Below the pieces are notes generated by a model. It saw only the letters and a program-made list of their open reading frames with translations, was not told where the DNA came from and ran no database searches. A program made the position numbers and the translations under genes. Positions 46,558 to 59,400 of a stretch of DNA of 64,000 bases are shown one piece after another. Each line of letters begins with the position of its first letter. Within the stretch, counting starts at the first letter, position 1. This stretch comes from Halictus rubicundus (taxonomy: Eukaryota; Arthropoda; Insecta; Hymenoptera; Halictidae): the NCBI RefSeq assembly GCF_050948215.1, contig NC_135156.1, positions 13,949,257-14,013,256 of the forward strand, read 5' to 3'.

Positions 46558-46571
46558 GTCTCCATGGTGAC
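46558..46571. promoter_or_regulatory. RFX X-box, GTCTCCATGGTGAC
   Basis: Matches the 14-bp X-box form (RYYNYY-AT-RRNRAC) exactly. With the CRE at 46532 it recalls the X/X2 pairing of RFX and CREB sites, though the spacing is wider. Confidence 0.55.
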
Positions 46572-46649
46572 CGCCAACGGACCCGGCAGCTCTCTGTGTA
46601 CGGTCCGACCAGCGGGCTTGAAATTTTATTAAATTTCATTTGTGCTTCC

Positions 46650-46691
<42 letters not shown>

Positions 46692-47000
46692 TTCTCTCTG
46701 TCTCTTTGGTTAGCTTGCTCTCGACCCTTCTCTCCTGCTTCCTCTCCCGCGTCTTCTTGTCCCTTTCCGACGGTCGCTTTTGTCTCCGTTCCATCCTCGA
46801 ACGGCCACCACCGGCCAGCCCTTCGCTTCTGCACCTCTCTCCGTTTTATTTTCGACACTTCTCGCCGCTTTTACGTGGTCCGAGGAAAAACGACGCTTGG
46901 CTTGTAAAAACCGCCGGCAGAAACGCCGCGCCGCGCCGCGCCGCGCCGCGACGGACCAGAGACGACCGACGGGGACACCAACCAGGAATTCCGAGCTTGA

Positions 47001-49231
47001 TGTCGGAAGCCGAGGAGTTCGGACCATTCTGGATAGTTGGGTGCCAGTCTTATTCCGTGGGGCTCCTATTTTTCCACGTATTTCCTACCTGGAATTCTAC
47101 TTTAAAGCTAGCGCGGATCTCAGAGAGATCATTCGAAACGGACCTTCTTTGTACGCGCGATACAACCCTTGATCAACCATTTTCACACAGTCTATTTGCC
47201 AATTTATTGAAACGTATTTTTCAAGCTACTTCTTTCCAGTTACGTTTTTCTTAGGGAGCAGCAATCGAGCAATTCAATAATTGTTCTGCGGCGAAAGAAA
47301 GCTCAGAAATCTTCCCTTATGTATACTCTAAGAAATTGTTAGACGACATAACTGGGAGTAACTCGTTAGATCACAATAGAAATTGCTGTTGAAGGAACCA
47401 TTAAAAAGTCTTTAGCCATGGACCATGTGTCAAGTGCCTTCCAAGGGTTAAATGTGAAATACCGAGTACCTGGAAGAAATTCGAAGGTTGATGCTGATTG
47501 CTAAAGTGTTGAAACCCACTTGGATGGTTCAGTGGCTTGTTCTCTGAACTTGCAATATTTTACTAGCAGAAATTTTACTTTCTCTCGCACTTTTCTTTGC
47601 AAGCATGATTTAGAACGCAAAATATATACAGTATCTAATATCGTTCGTTCGAGCAGGAGCTCCCTTTGGTACGGAATATTTTTAATCAAGTAGGCATGTG
47701 TGCAGGGACCAATTTCGTTCATCTAAAGATTGAAGGATGCTCAGCCTTTGATGTCCAACCATCGACAAGGGTTAGACTTTGTAGAATTAAAATGAGCTGG
47801 AGGGGGACAGCATTTTGATGCAGGCGGTTTAATTATGAAGGGTTCTAATACTCCACGGTGATGCGCACCTACGCTAAAATTCTCATAACAATTTGTTCTG
47901 TAGACCCTACAACGATGAAGGTATTAGGGGATTTGAGGAGTGGAAAGGATATTTGCGAATTTTTCTCTGGAAATCTGTAAGGTCTCAATGAAAAATTATT
48001 TTTGTATTAGAAGTGGTTTGCCTTAGAGAGTACATTGTAACTTTTTCTGTTTAAAAATATTCTTCAGTTACAAAGCTGGGGCTGATCTCCTGGAAGACCT
48101 GTCTGAACACCTGTCACACGGAGCTAATTGAATCCTGTGGACCTCATTTTTGTGACCCTCCCTTGAGCCACCCTCTTAGGGTTAAAGCTGGTGGTGCGAG
48201 CAAGTAACAAAAAAACTACTGAAGCCACTATAATATCTCAGTAATCGTGCTTACCAATTTATGCTCACTTATATGTCGAAATAATTTCTACATTATTAAA
48301 TGTTCTCGGGTTTCATAAATTGGTAGAAATCAACAACAATTTCAATTGTTGTTAAAATGTTCTAGATCATAAGAAACGTCTGACCATCAGTGAACAGAGA
48401 GTTAATATCCTGGATTGGATAAAATACTTTTTCAATTCAGAAAGCGTCCGGGGAACATTTGCGAGCGGAAAAAAATCCGCAAGTCGAGTCCGATAGAACG
48501 CGCAATTACGGGGCCGAGGTCCTTCCTCGCAATTGGTTCGAGCGTGTCGCTCGTGCTTCCTTCGGACCATTCTTGCGCTTCGCGTGCTTCTCTCTCGCAA
48601 AGGTTCCGAACGATACAAGGGATTCCGATTAGCTTTTGATCCGGTCGCTCTGGCCGCCATTATTTCTCCCGATGACACGCTCCTCGAGGCTCCCCGCGCG
48701 ACGTAAGAAAAGGACGCAAAGGAGGGAAAGCTCGTAGAAAGCGTCAGTTAATCTTCCTCCTCTTCGTTAATCTTCGAGCCGAGCGAGAGAAGTTTTTTTT
48801 TTGGCACCGGGAGCCGAGTCCTCTTTCACCCCTTATACCGTTGAATTTACGAGCGAAATGATGGAGAGGGTGTCTCCTTGTGTTTTCCATGGCAAACTGG
48901 CGGAGAAGTTCCGCCGGTTGACTCGCCGCTGGCAAGTTTATCCTTTTCCGTCCCTCCGGGTCCGTGTCCTGCGCTCGTTGATCATAATCAACCGAACTAC
49001 TCCGGTTTTCGTTCCGATCGTCTATTAAACTTCTTGTACCTGAACTTCGAAGCAATCGCGGCCTCTTGTATTTACTCGAACGGTCGCGTCGCACGATTCT
49101 CTCCAACCCTTGCAAACAAGCCACTTCTTTTATTAACAGAATCGTGTAAATAATGTCAAGTATACCGCACATTATTTGCATCCAATAACGGCGTTATGTT
49201 TTTGCCGAGTGCAACCTGTTGGAAAATCTAC
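47001..49231. other. Intergenic, no gene seen
   Basis: AT-rich with a GC-richer patch at 48420-49050. No coding sequence recognised. Confidence 0.35.
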
Positions 49232-49460
49232 TAGACTGCAGATTTTGTGTAGCTATTACAAAAATTAGTAGGCGAAATGCGAAACTGCAAAACAATCAGG
49301 AGAATTTTAAAATACTCAAAAGTAGACCATTTTTATGTATAAAGTGGACATATGAAACAATTGATTGAAAAAGGAGTTTTTGTCTGGTTTCTGGTTCACA
49401 AAAATAGACAATTTGAAGAAGCATTTATAGGTAAAATTGTTTTTTCTTTCGTATTTTTGG
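49232..49460. mobile_element. Left part of a hAT-like MITE
   Basis: TAGACTGCAGATTTTGTGTA begins the element, and gtaggcgaaatgcgaaactg matches gtaggcgaaatgtaaaatag inside the copy at 9242. I could not find a right end, so the copy is truncated or decayed; the end given is approximate. Confidence 0.5.
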
Positions 49461-52400
49461 ATCATCTTTCAGAAAAATCGCCGAGCCTGAGGCACTGAGC
49501 TTTTTATAACATTAGGGGTTGACGTATTAGACCAGCCGAATGAAAATTCGCAGCAAAGGTTGACGGTCGCGTGTTATGCTAACGACTACGCACTCCGGCC
49601 TACGGGCCGCAACTTGTTCTTTGTGATCGCATAATTAACGAGGGTTGTTTAACGTGAATGGAACCGGAAAACAGGGTGGAATTAATTATTTCATAGGACT
49701 TTGTCGAGCACGTTCGATCTTGGGGACTCTAATCGAATCGGTTAGTCGTTTCGGCGAATTCCACGGGAACTTTTCGAAAATCGATTTTAAGTTTCGAAGA
49801 GTCCAAAAACTAAAAAAGTGCCCTTCTGAAAGTGAATTGTATTTTGTTCTGGACAAAAACGTGTTTATAATTGGAACAATTACTGTACGATTTTCAGTAC
49901 AAATTGAACAATGGAAGTTTAGTTACTCATTTTCGACTCTCCCTAATTTCAACAATTTGATCACGGTAGATTTAGCTTTGAGTCGCCTGGGGACGTCCAT
50001 ATTTTTATTACAACCGCAACCACATTGCGGAAACGTCGGAATGCGCGTAGGGGTAATAAAGCGTCGTTAAACGTCCCGGCAACGTAGCGGTAGTTACTTT
50101 ACAATTAACCGTTTTCGGCGTTAAATTGCACGGCTCTCGAATACTTCGGCGAACTATTCGGCCGGCTACGATTGTGCGGGGCGAAATTTGATGTCCAATT
50201 TGCCACTGCATGCCTGACGTTCAACTTCCCGATAATGCATGCATGAAGTCCCCGAGAGCCAGAGTAAATGTAATTCCGTCGGCAAATTGGTCCCCGTCAA
50301 AATACAAATTAATCTAAGTTCCGTGTATTCTAAGTTTTCGGGCGTCGCCGGAGCTTAGCGGTCCGATTTCACGGAGTTATGATCCCGTCTAAGTTTCCGT
50401 GGGAAACCTGGGGGCTGCGCATCGGCGTGGGTGAGGGCCAGTCTCCGGCAAGAATCATCAATTAAGCCGCTTGACGTTCGCGATGATCTTTTCTCCTTGG
50501 CAAGCGATGCCCGTCACCCTGCTCCTCCTTCTTTTCCCAACCGTTTCCACGTGTTAATTACTCTACACGTTCGCTCAATCGTCCATTATAAAATTCGCCG
50601 ATCAGGAACGGTCCACGCGTTAAGCTGCGTCCACACTGAAGCAGCATCAACTTTTTAAGGGCTCTTGTTTTCTGCTGCTTTTTCTACCGAATGACAGAAG
50701 AAGCAGGCAACAAGAGGCGGCAAACATTGGTGCTGACTCTAACACATGCTCCAAAATTGATTAACCAATACCCTGGATACCCTGGATCCATTTTCAATTT
50801 ATTCTTAAAACTTCTTTAATATCCTTGTCGACAAATAGCAAAATGATTAATTTGCACTTGAGGCATAAAAATATGAGTCGAAACTATAAAATGCATGGAT
50901 ATTCGCGGTAAGGGTTAAACGGGATTATTAGACACGACAGATTTCATCCCTTATTTCTTACGTTTCAGGATATGACGATAATCACGGAAATTATTGAAAT
51001 GCTCCACAGGTTAGGATAGTTTCTGTAGCATACGTCGATCTCGCAGAGAGAAATCGACACACGGCCACGGTCCCGGAAGGGTTGATCAATAAGTTGGGCA
51101 GCTCGGCGGATTTCAGAAAACGGTTGAAACGCGGCTATTATCGGTGAAAATTATGCTAGGAAGAAAGTGAAAATCGACCCTCTTCCGGCTGTCTGAGCCT
51201 GTCTCATTACCGCCCCTTCAGCTCCTTGTTTTCACTCAGCGTGATGTCACTTTAATTAAGTTCGAAACTCCGCGAGCCCGATTCCGTCAGCCACCGGCCG
51301 TAGGAAAATAAAAGAAAAGGAAAGGACGAAGATGATAAAAATCTCCAGGAAGTCCCCACCGATCCCCCCGCCCCCTCCCTGGCTTGTTCCTTTTTAATTC
51401 GTTGGCTCGCGACAAGGTGGTTCGCGGTGACTCAGAGAAAACTGGAGAAAATTGGAGCACGGAACGTCTGCTCCCCGAGTGATTTACATCCCCCCCACCC
51501 TTCTTCCGGCGATGTTCACCGTATAAAATCGAAATGATCAGTCCGATTGAATTTGTTCATCCGACGGCCGATGTCCTCGACCCTCGCGCGTCGTTCGAGA
51601 ATCGCATTACGAAGCGCCGAGACGAAAACGAACAGCGAGCCGCGATTCAAGCGGCTCGACGTCCCCTGAACACCGAAACGAACACGATTTTTCGAGAGGG
51701 GGCAGGGACTCTTCGAGGAGAATTTCAATAAACCACTAGATCCACTTTCGCCTGCGAAACGGTTACCGTCCTTGGATATCCTCCATCGATCTGCAGACTT
51801 GCAAATATTAATTGCGCCGCCCTCGATGCACGGACGATTTTTGCAACGACACAATTCGGGAATCGATCCTTGCTCGTTCCGTCCAGAATAGTAAACTAGT
51901 TCGTAACGAATGTGCACGATGCTGTTAATTAACACCATGTTCAACCCTTAAGTGAACATAAATATCCTTCAAATTGAACATTAAAAGGGTAACAACTTAG
52001 TTGTACCGGATTATTCGGATGTTTTCTGTTCTACATAAGAAATTGTGTAAAACTAACGAGGAATTGATTGAAATAAAAATTATTGGATTTCTACACTTAA
52101 GTGGTCTACATCCCGAAGTCCGAAATTTCAACCCTTAAGTGAATTATTCAACTGTTCAAAAATTTTCTAAATTCTTGTTACCCACAGAATGCACCAATTC
52201 GGCAAAAAGGAACATGAAAAATATTATTCAAAGTGTACCAATTTTTCGAGTTCATTGTGGAGCAGGTACGCACGCAACGAAATTGCATTAAAAATCGTTC
52301 CGTGGCTGTGATTTTTCTCGGGGGAAAAAAAACGAGTCGGTGACAGCAGCAGTGCGTCAGATAGGAGGGTTTGTAAAAATGAACACGGCGAGCGTGATTC

Positions 52401-52960
52401 CGCGAGAAATAAAATTGTTCGAGGTATGATTCCGTTTCGAGAACGGGCGGCGTGGGATTGATCTCTGTAAATTGGTTAATTTGGCCGAGTGCCTATTGTA
52501 ACGGCGATTTACATGTGTCGGTGTTCGGCGCGCATCGGGGGAAAATATTCCCGGAGACGATTGGAAAAACTGTCGACGGCCGTTGTGGGATGGATGATCG
52601 TCGGTTGTCGATGGTATCTGTCGAAATTCGGCTGGAGTTTCTGGCGGAACCGCATCGACCCGCCCCGTGCCAGCTGCGAGAGAAGAATACTAGGCACGCT
52701 GTACTAATATTCTACAAATTCTGTAAATGGAAGCTGCGGGCAGCGTTCACGCACTCGGCTGCAACGGGAAAAATCGATTTCCGTCTACGACGAACTGCCG
52801 GGCGAAGTGTACGCGGGATTCGAGAGGAAAGTGTAACAAACAAGTAAGGTCAAGGTGTTTAAAATCTTGAAAAAAAGTCTGTCGGAGGACAGCGAAGGGG
52901 CTAACAATCTCTCCGGCATCTACTTGAAACGTGTATAATACGGCGTTTGCTATTACAAAG
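49461..52960. other. Intergenic, no gene seen
   Basis: No microsatellite of note, no recognisable gene. ccttaagtgaa/aaccctta motifs near 51945 and 52130 suggest old TTAA-type insertions. Confidence 0.35.
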
Positions 52961-53267
52961 CAAAGGGGTTGAAGGGAGTAGACTCCCTCTCTCTCTCTCT
53001 CTCTGGTTTTTGCTCTCTCATTAAAACCCTAATTAACCGCGTCTGGTCGAGTCCCGCGATTGTTTTCGGGGATGACCCAACGAAAACGGCGCGATAATTT
53101 TTGCGATCACTGTACCAGGAGCCCGCGCCGGACAGAGGCCGGTTGGTCGGAGCAGGACGGAGCGAGAAAGGGCGAGTCACAACCCCTGAAGGGAGAGGCG
53201 CGTATGCATTCAGCAAATAAGGGAGAGAGAGAGAGAGCACGAACTAGAAAGCGAGGTGGATAGCCAA

Positions 53268-53272
<5 letters not shown>

Positions 53273-53341
<69 letters not shown>
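53273..53341 (+). repeat. GA microsatellite, 69 nt
   Basis: Uninterrupted GA dinucleotide run, the longest in the window. Confidence 0.95.
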
Positions 53342-53346
<5 letters not shown>

Positions 53347-53622
53347 TTGATGGAATGAGGAGAGCGTAGACGGCGAAACAAAGAGGAAAAGAGCCGGAGG
53401 GTAATCGAGAAACGAGGCGAGAGAGAAAGAGAAGAATGGTCGGGGTGAAGGGAGGTGAGAGAGCAACTAGAGAGAAAGAGAGGGACAATGCAAGCCAGGG
53501 AAAGGGGTTGCCGGTGGGGGTGGCCGGGTGTCGAGGGGGTGTGTTTGGTCCGGGAACTCACGGTGATGCTGTATTGATCCGAGTGCACGAGCGGAGCTAA
53601 AGTAAGCCGAGGCTGGCAGAGC

Positions 53623-53636
53623 GTTGCCTTGGCAAC
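53623..53636. promoter_or_regulatory. RFX X-box, perfect palindrome GTTGCCTTGGCAAC
   Basis: Six-base arms around TT, a textbook RFX dimer site. It is centred between the GA arm and the CT arm of island E. Confidence 0.6.
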
Positions 53637-53965
53637 CTCCTCCCTCATCCCTCAGGACTTTCCACCGGTCGGACCAACCCCTCGCACACCGAAAACCACC
53701 CCCGAACGAGAGAACCGTTTCTGCGCCTCTTGCTCGCGCTCCCTCTATTTTTCTCTTTCGTCCCTTGAACCACCACCACCACCGCCGCCACCACCACCAC
53801 CAGTCCCACCATCACCACCACCGTCAGAGTCACTACAACACCGGGATCGGCCCTCCTCTCCCGGTCCTCTCTCTTCTGGTCCTCTCTTCTCTGATTCTCT
53901 CTCTTCTGGCCCTCTGTCCTCACCAGGTCGATCTATAGGTGTTAAACGAACGCCCGGTTTCTCTC

Positions 53966-53970
<5 letters not shown>

Positions 53971-54019
<49 letters not shown>
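53971..54019 (+). repeat. CT microsatellite, 49 nt
   Basis: Uninterrupted CT dinucleotide run, complementary to the GA run at 53273-53341. Confidence 0.95.
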
Positions 54020-54023
<4 letters not shown>

Positions 54024-54310
54024 AGTCCTCTCGTGCACACGCTGGATTTTCGATGTGGGTGGAGAGAGGAGCGGCTCCTCTCTCGTATACGTTCTACGTG
54101 GGCGTACGCGAAAGATCCTTTTTCCAGTCGCGCGCACGTAGAATCGCTCCTTCCGGGGGCTACGACACGCGGTTTTTCCTTTTCAGCCTCGGCGAATAAT
54201 CTCGTCTGCCGATCCTGCTCGCGCCACAGGATACCACGGGCTCCACGCTCTCTGTGCTGCTCCCACGAGCCGCCCTCTGTGGAACCCGATCCAGGTTGCA
54301 ATGCCGGGAT

Positions 54311-57300
54311 CGTTATGTTAGGTTCAGAATCGGTTGTTGGCCGTGTACGTGATTGGCGTACGATTTCGCGAAATTCAACCCGCGGCTCTCGCGTTCGAAC
54401 GCGGTTGCGTCTTGCATTTCACCCGAAACAGGTCAAACTAATCGCTTGCTCAGAGGGATGCTTGCAATGAAATTTTATTCGCGTCCGCAACGATGGTAGA
54501 ACTTCCAGTTTAAAATTTCTCGGGACACGGTATTCGTGTTGATTGCATTTTCATTAACGGTTTTCATCGTGTGGCTACGATACTTAGGGGTTCTCTCTGT
54601 CTTTCACAATTTTCTGAGGGACGAAGGGAATCTATATTTATTTTGTACCTACATGCGAATTTTCAAGTCTTCTTCATTGATCCGTTGAAATATGGATAAC
54701 AGGGAAATAGAATTTTATTTCAGTCGAACGGAAATGGAGATCTCAGAATCTTCAAGACGAGGCTGGCTCGATATAGAACAAGATGTTGAAATGTTATAAC
54801 TATGAGGTCTGTTTACAAAAGGAGCAGTGTTAATAGAACTTGTACTCCTTTTCGCAAGACGCACAAGCCTGTTCGGGACTAGTATGAAGAAAAATAGCCT
54901 CTCTAACGATGTTACATTGACCACGTTTGCTCCTTACCCTCACAATTCCACGTTCAATTCGCGCTGTCAGGAGTCGAATTCCGTAACTGTACATCGAAAC
55001 AGTCATTTTAATAAAGAATTAGTTTACACACGGTAATCAATAGAGCAAATGTACAGAGGGTTCGGAAGGGGTCGCAACGGACTTGTACCAATTAATTTGT
55101 TGCGATCGACAAACGGGGGAGCGTTTTGCCAACCACGTGAGAATGCAATTCGATTGGAAACCGTGGTAAGATAAATGTCGGCTGCCACTTTCTGACTGTC
55201 CGAAATTCGAGAGAGACCCTGGCATCGAACGAGTCGTTGACGACGGAGGGTTCTCGACCCAGAAAGATTCTGTATTTATTTAGCCGTAAATAGAATGCCC
55301 GGCGCATTAACTTTATCGGGTGAAATCGATCAAATGTACAGCCATTCCACTTATCGCTTCTTTTCACCGTAAAACCGTGCTCTTGATGATATTTTTTATT
55401 TAATGGCCAGAGGTAAGGAGGACAAGGGTTATTTATGATCCGACCGTGCCGGGCTAAGGAACAATGAAATTCTTAAAGTAATTCGATTGCGGGCGCAGAC
55501 CAGCCTCAAATGATCCAGACTCTCTCTCTCTCTCTCTTTCTCTCCTTCTCTTTCCAGTGTGTTACAGCCCTTATTTCTGGGGCAAAGATTTGGCCACCTC
55601 GAGAACAGCGGGAGTCGAGGGACTGCAACATTATGCCGGATTGCGTATAGTAAACACTTCGGGGCTGAAATAAAACTAACCCCTCTTCTCGAGCCGCTAT
55701 TTCTATTAGGAGGGATGGATGCGCCGTATGATTCAGACGTATCGCATCGGAACAGCTCGATACTCGATAAACGAATTCTACTTCGAGAACCGAGCAAATA
55801 ATTTCATTAGACGACCCCCCATTCTTCAACAATTCTTCATTTTGTTCTGAAAATATCACAAAACCACTGTGAAATGTTCTTTCGATGCTATCATATCAAT
55901 TGATATCGTCAAAAGAAAAATTTGTACATGAAAAGTCTCAAATACCGCAATGGTGAAATTATTTATTTATTCTGAATTTTCATTTATTATGAAAGAGCAA
56001 GCGCCTCTAAAATATTATACGATTTAAGCTAAGGGTAGTTCGATAATTAAACTGTACCAAAAAATGCGAAGTTCTACAAAGCACTTCACGGAAACAGGAA
56101 ATAAATAGAACTGCATTTTTTGGACGAGTTAAAGACAAATTAGAATTTATATTGAGGGTAGCTTAGACGCATCAGTATTTCAGTTTGTTGTGATAATTCG
56201 AGTGTTTATACGAGTACGATTATTAAAGTGATTATAAGTGAAATGACAATGTACTTCTTCTTTTAATAATTGCAACAAGTCGAAAATAATGTTACAGAAT
56301 CCTTGAATATCTGTAATGTTTTCTTAATTTTGTATCGCGCGCATTAATTGTTGTCCCAACTGTATGAAATCCGCAGTCTACCGAATATTCAAATAATTTC
56401 GCGAGGGCTTGCGAAGCTTCAAAGTTGGCAGCTCCAAAAATCGTCGTAGGGGGTAACAAAACAGATGAGGGTACACTCGGCGAAATACGGCAACAAATTC
56501 CCTGTTACACTGCATTTGTAGAATTATGCGGGTTTCATTCACGCAAAAAGTTCCGCGGCTTCACGGATCTGTTTTACATATGGTCCGGAGCCAAGTGTGA
56601 CGTCGTCGAATTGTCTCGACGCTTTTCAATTCTGAATGCGTTCCTCCGCTGTCCTCCTTCGCGGTAACAAGGAGACACATATTTTTCTCCCCGTATTACC
56701 TAACAACCGCCGACACGTATCAAAGCCAATTTTAATTATCCAAAAAGGAATCCCAACAGAAACCATCACACGAACAGGCGAAACAGCTTTCGCAAATAAA
56801 TTGAACGGAACGAACGAGCCATATTTTCCTATAAATTTTAAATGTAGCCGAACACGGCTCGCAATTAGCAAATAATCTAACGCGCTCCGCCGAGCATTAT
56901 TAAACCGAACGGAATTATAGTCTTCAATATCCACGGCCGGAAATTATTTGTGCCCCGGGGGCCGTCCGAATGTTCAAACTAAATAATCGATCGGCCGGTC
57001 CGTTCGACGCGTTAACGACACCGATAAAAATTATTCGCGCGCGCGGATATCTCCGCGAACAGATATCAGCATTTTTTTCCCGGGGCCACAAAAGGGACAA
57101 AAGGAAGCGCGGAAGATACTCGTGTCCATCGATTTCCGATGTTATACCCGACGCGAAAGTTCAACATGCGTAACACGGGGAGAGAGAGAAGCCCGTCGAA
57201 AATCTGGGGCCGCGGGCGCGGGCTCGTTTCCCGGGGCATTAATTAATCTCGAAAAACGCTGGCGAACAACAAAAAAAAAAAAATACGCCGGGAAAAAATA

Positions 57301-58560
57301 TTTTCGTTACGGTGGGGAGGGAAGGGAGGGGGAGTAACGAGAAAAACAACAAAAACAAACCGAAAAAATCGGCCCTCCTCCCCCATTGTCGTCGTCCCTC
57401 TCCCCCACCCTACCAAAAGGCGGCTCCGGGAACAGAGCGGACGATACAGAGTCTTCGTTTGAACGTGTTCGTTGCGAATGACAACCCCCTGTGCCGTGCA
57501 CACGACAGATGCAGCGAACAATATGGCTCGATGTGTGCGCTGAGTCGGTTTTGATTTCGGCATTATTATGCCCACGGTCAGGTATAACGTACCGAGGAAC
57601 GTGTCAGCCGTCGATCCGTCGTTATTTCGTACTCCATTGCCGGGCGTGTTGTGCTCGCCGTTTGCAAAATTGATCCGCAATGTTACACGCGACCGATGAC
57701 TCGACGACGCGACACGCGTTTCCGCCGCTTCGCATTTTCAATTTCGCCCGTCCAATTTTCTGCGCCCCTTTTTGTCCCCGCGTTCGTCGTTCCCCACACC
57801 GTTTCTCTTCATTCTCTCTTTCTCTCTTTCCCTGCATTTTTTTTCCGCCGATTCGATACAACGTCCGAATTTTTCTGGCCAACCAGAGAGGGAGAGAGAA
57901 CTCCCGAGGAAATCGCGAGACGCGTTTCCGGGTTTCTGGGCTCGGTCGGAGGGGCTGCATTGTTGAAGAGGAACGCTTGTTAGCGGATGATGCCTGCGAA
58001 GAATTCGCGGAGGTCCTTGAAGTGGTAAATTGAGTATAATGGCCCTGCCGTGTCCCCGTGTCCGTGAATTGGTTGTTCCGGATTTCGTTAAAAGCGGGCC
58101 TCCTCTGAATGACGATACGCTGTCGGGTATGGAGTAATTGGGAGATGACTGAGATTGTGCCGGATGATGGCTCCGGGGGTGACTTTGCACCGAAAGATGC
58201 ACGTTAGATGGGGGCTTTCAGATTTCGGGAACACGCTGGAACTATTTGAACACATTATTCGCCGGCGATTGCTTCGTAATTTTTCAGCCTACGGTCCATT
58301 TGCCAAAGACTTTTTAATATGTCCTTCGAAAGCCAATTTAAGTCGTGGACCGACAACTCTGCTCCAGTAGCGTAATCTCATAATTTCATTTGGGATTATT
58401 ATATAAAGAAAATTCTTATTAGGCTTCCGGTAGATTAATTGTTAACACTATTTCTACGAAAAATGTCAAAAGACAACTTTCAAAATTTCAAAAACGAAAA
58501 TTTATTGAGACTGCGGGCAGATGCAGGAAAGGGCAAATTATTCAATAAAATATATTTCTC
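54311..58560. other. Intergenic, no gene seen
   Basis: Short CT tract at 55519-55545; a hAT-like right end (atccgcagtcta) ends at 56380 without a recognised left end; CpG-rich block at 57000-58030. No recognisable coding sequence. Confidence 0.35.
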
Positions 58561-58928
58561 TGAATATACAGGATGATCGGTAACTGGTGGCACAACCGAA
58601 AATGGGGTAATTCTAGATAAAAAAATTAAGTCGAAATAGATATACAAAAAATCGCAGTAAAAATAGTATTAAAAAATTTACTTATGAGAAACAAGCTGTT
58701 ATGCACACTGGAATAGCTAACAAATAAATGGAGGGTTGGTTGACAGAAGGATCTACGTCACATTTCATAAAATTCAAAGGATTAGGACAAATTTCCGGCG
58801 TTTTTAAAAATTAATTGCTTAAAAAGAAAAATGATGACGATGTCCCCATATAAAACATTTAGAAAGTAGTGTATTAACCTAAGGGTCAATAATCAAAATT
58901 TTTTGTAACATACGCATCACTTTAACCG

Positions 58929-59400
58929 GTGAGTCGGTCGCAACAAAGAAATGTGCGTCGGGGCTCCAGAATGAAAGTCCCGGGGAAAAAAAGAGCGAAC
59001 AGGAGTTACGAGGGTGCAGGAGCTCTGTTGCACCCCCTGAAGGCCCCGTCGTTCTCTATTCAGGTGGCATCGACCTATCCAGATGGTAAGAACCGATCGT
59101 ACCATCCCGTGGAACTTGTTCCTCCGATCGCCAGGGTCCGCCAGCCGTTGGTCCAGTCCAGCATCCCCTAATCGACGCTGCCTCGTCCTGTCGGCGGATG
59201 CTGGAACTACGTTAGGGGTTGCAGACGGTGCACCCTCTGCGCAGGGCATCTGGAAACAATAGACGCGTGCGTGTTCCGCGCGACGGTGTCCTGTCTGTGG
59301 GTGCTAATTTCATTAGGTACAAATGAATCGGCACAAGCGATAAACAAAAAGTGGGACAAATAAAGAACAACAACAACAACAACAACAAAATAAACCACAT
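58929..59400 (+). mobile_element. Possible 3' end of a decayed retroelement with CAA tail
   Basis: An 80-codon open frame (58929-59171; contains YPDGKNRSYHPVELVPP) is followed by CpG-rich sequence, then an AATAAA at about 59358 and a CAA repeat (about six copies, 59368-59386). This layout resembles the end of a non-LTR retrotransposon, but I cannot place the family. Confidence 0.25.

Larger units (their letters stand above)
45660..47000. other. GC-rich island D
   Basis: Purine-rich at 45660-45880, a CT tract at 45985-46035, a CTG repeat at 46411-46440, a GGT repeat at 46455-46475, CRE at 46532, X-box at 46558, CT tracts at 46651-46697, and a CGCGC pentanucleotide repeat at 46921-46949. Around the X-box the + strand goes from G-rich to pyrimidine-rich. 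No protein recognised. Confidence 0.5.
52961..54310. other. GC-rich island E with long GA and CT arms
   Basis: A 69-nt GA tract (53273-53341) and purine-rich DNA lie left of the X-box at 53623; an ACC repeat (53769-53815) and a 49-nt CT tract (53971-54019) lie right. All long open frames here translate these repeats. Confidence 0.5.

Noticed and set aside
53107..54137. Several overlapping frames of 100-167 codons
   Set aside because: All are translations of GA, CT and ACC repeats of island E.
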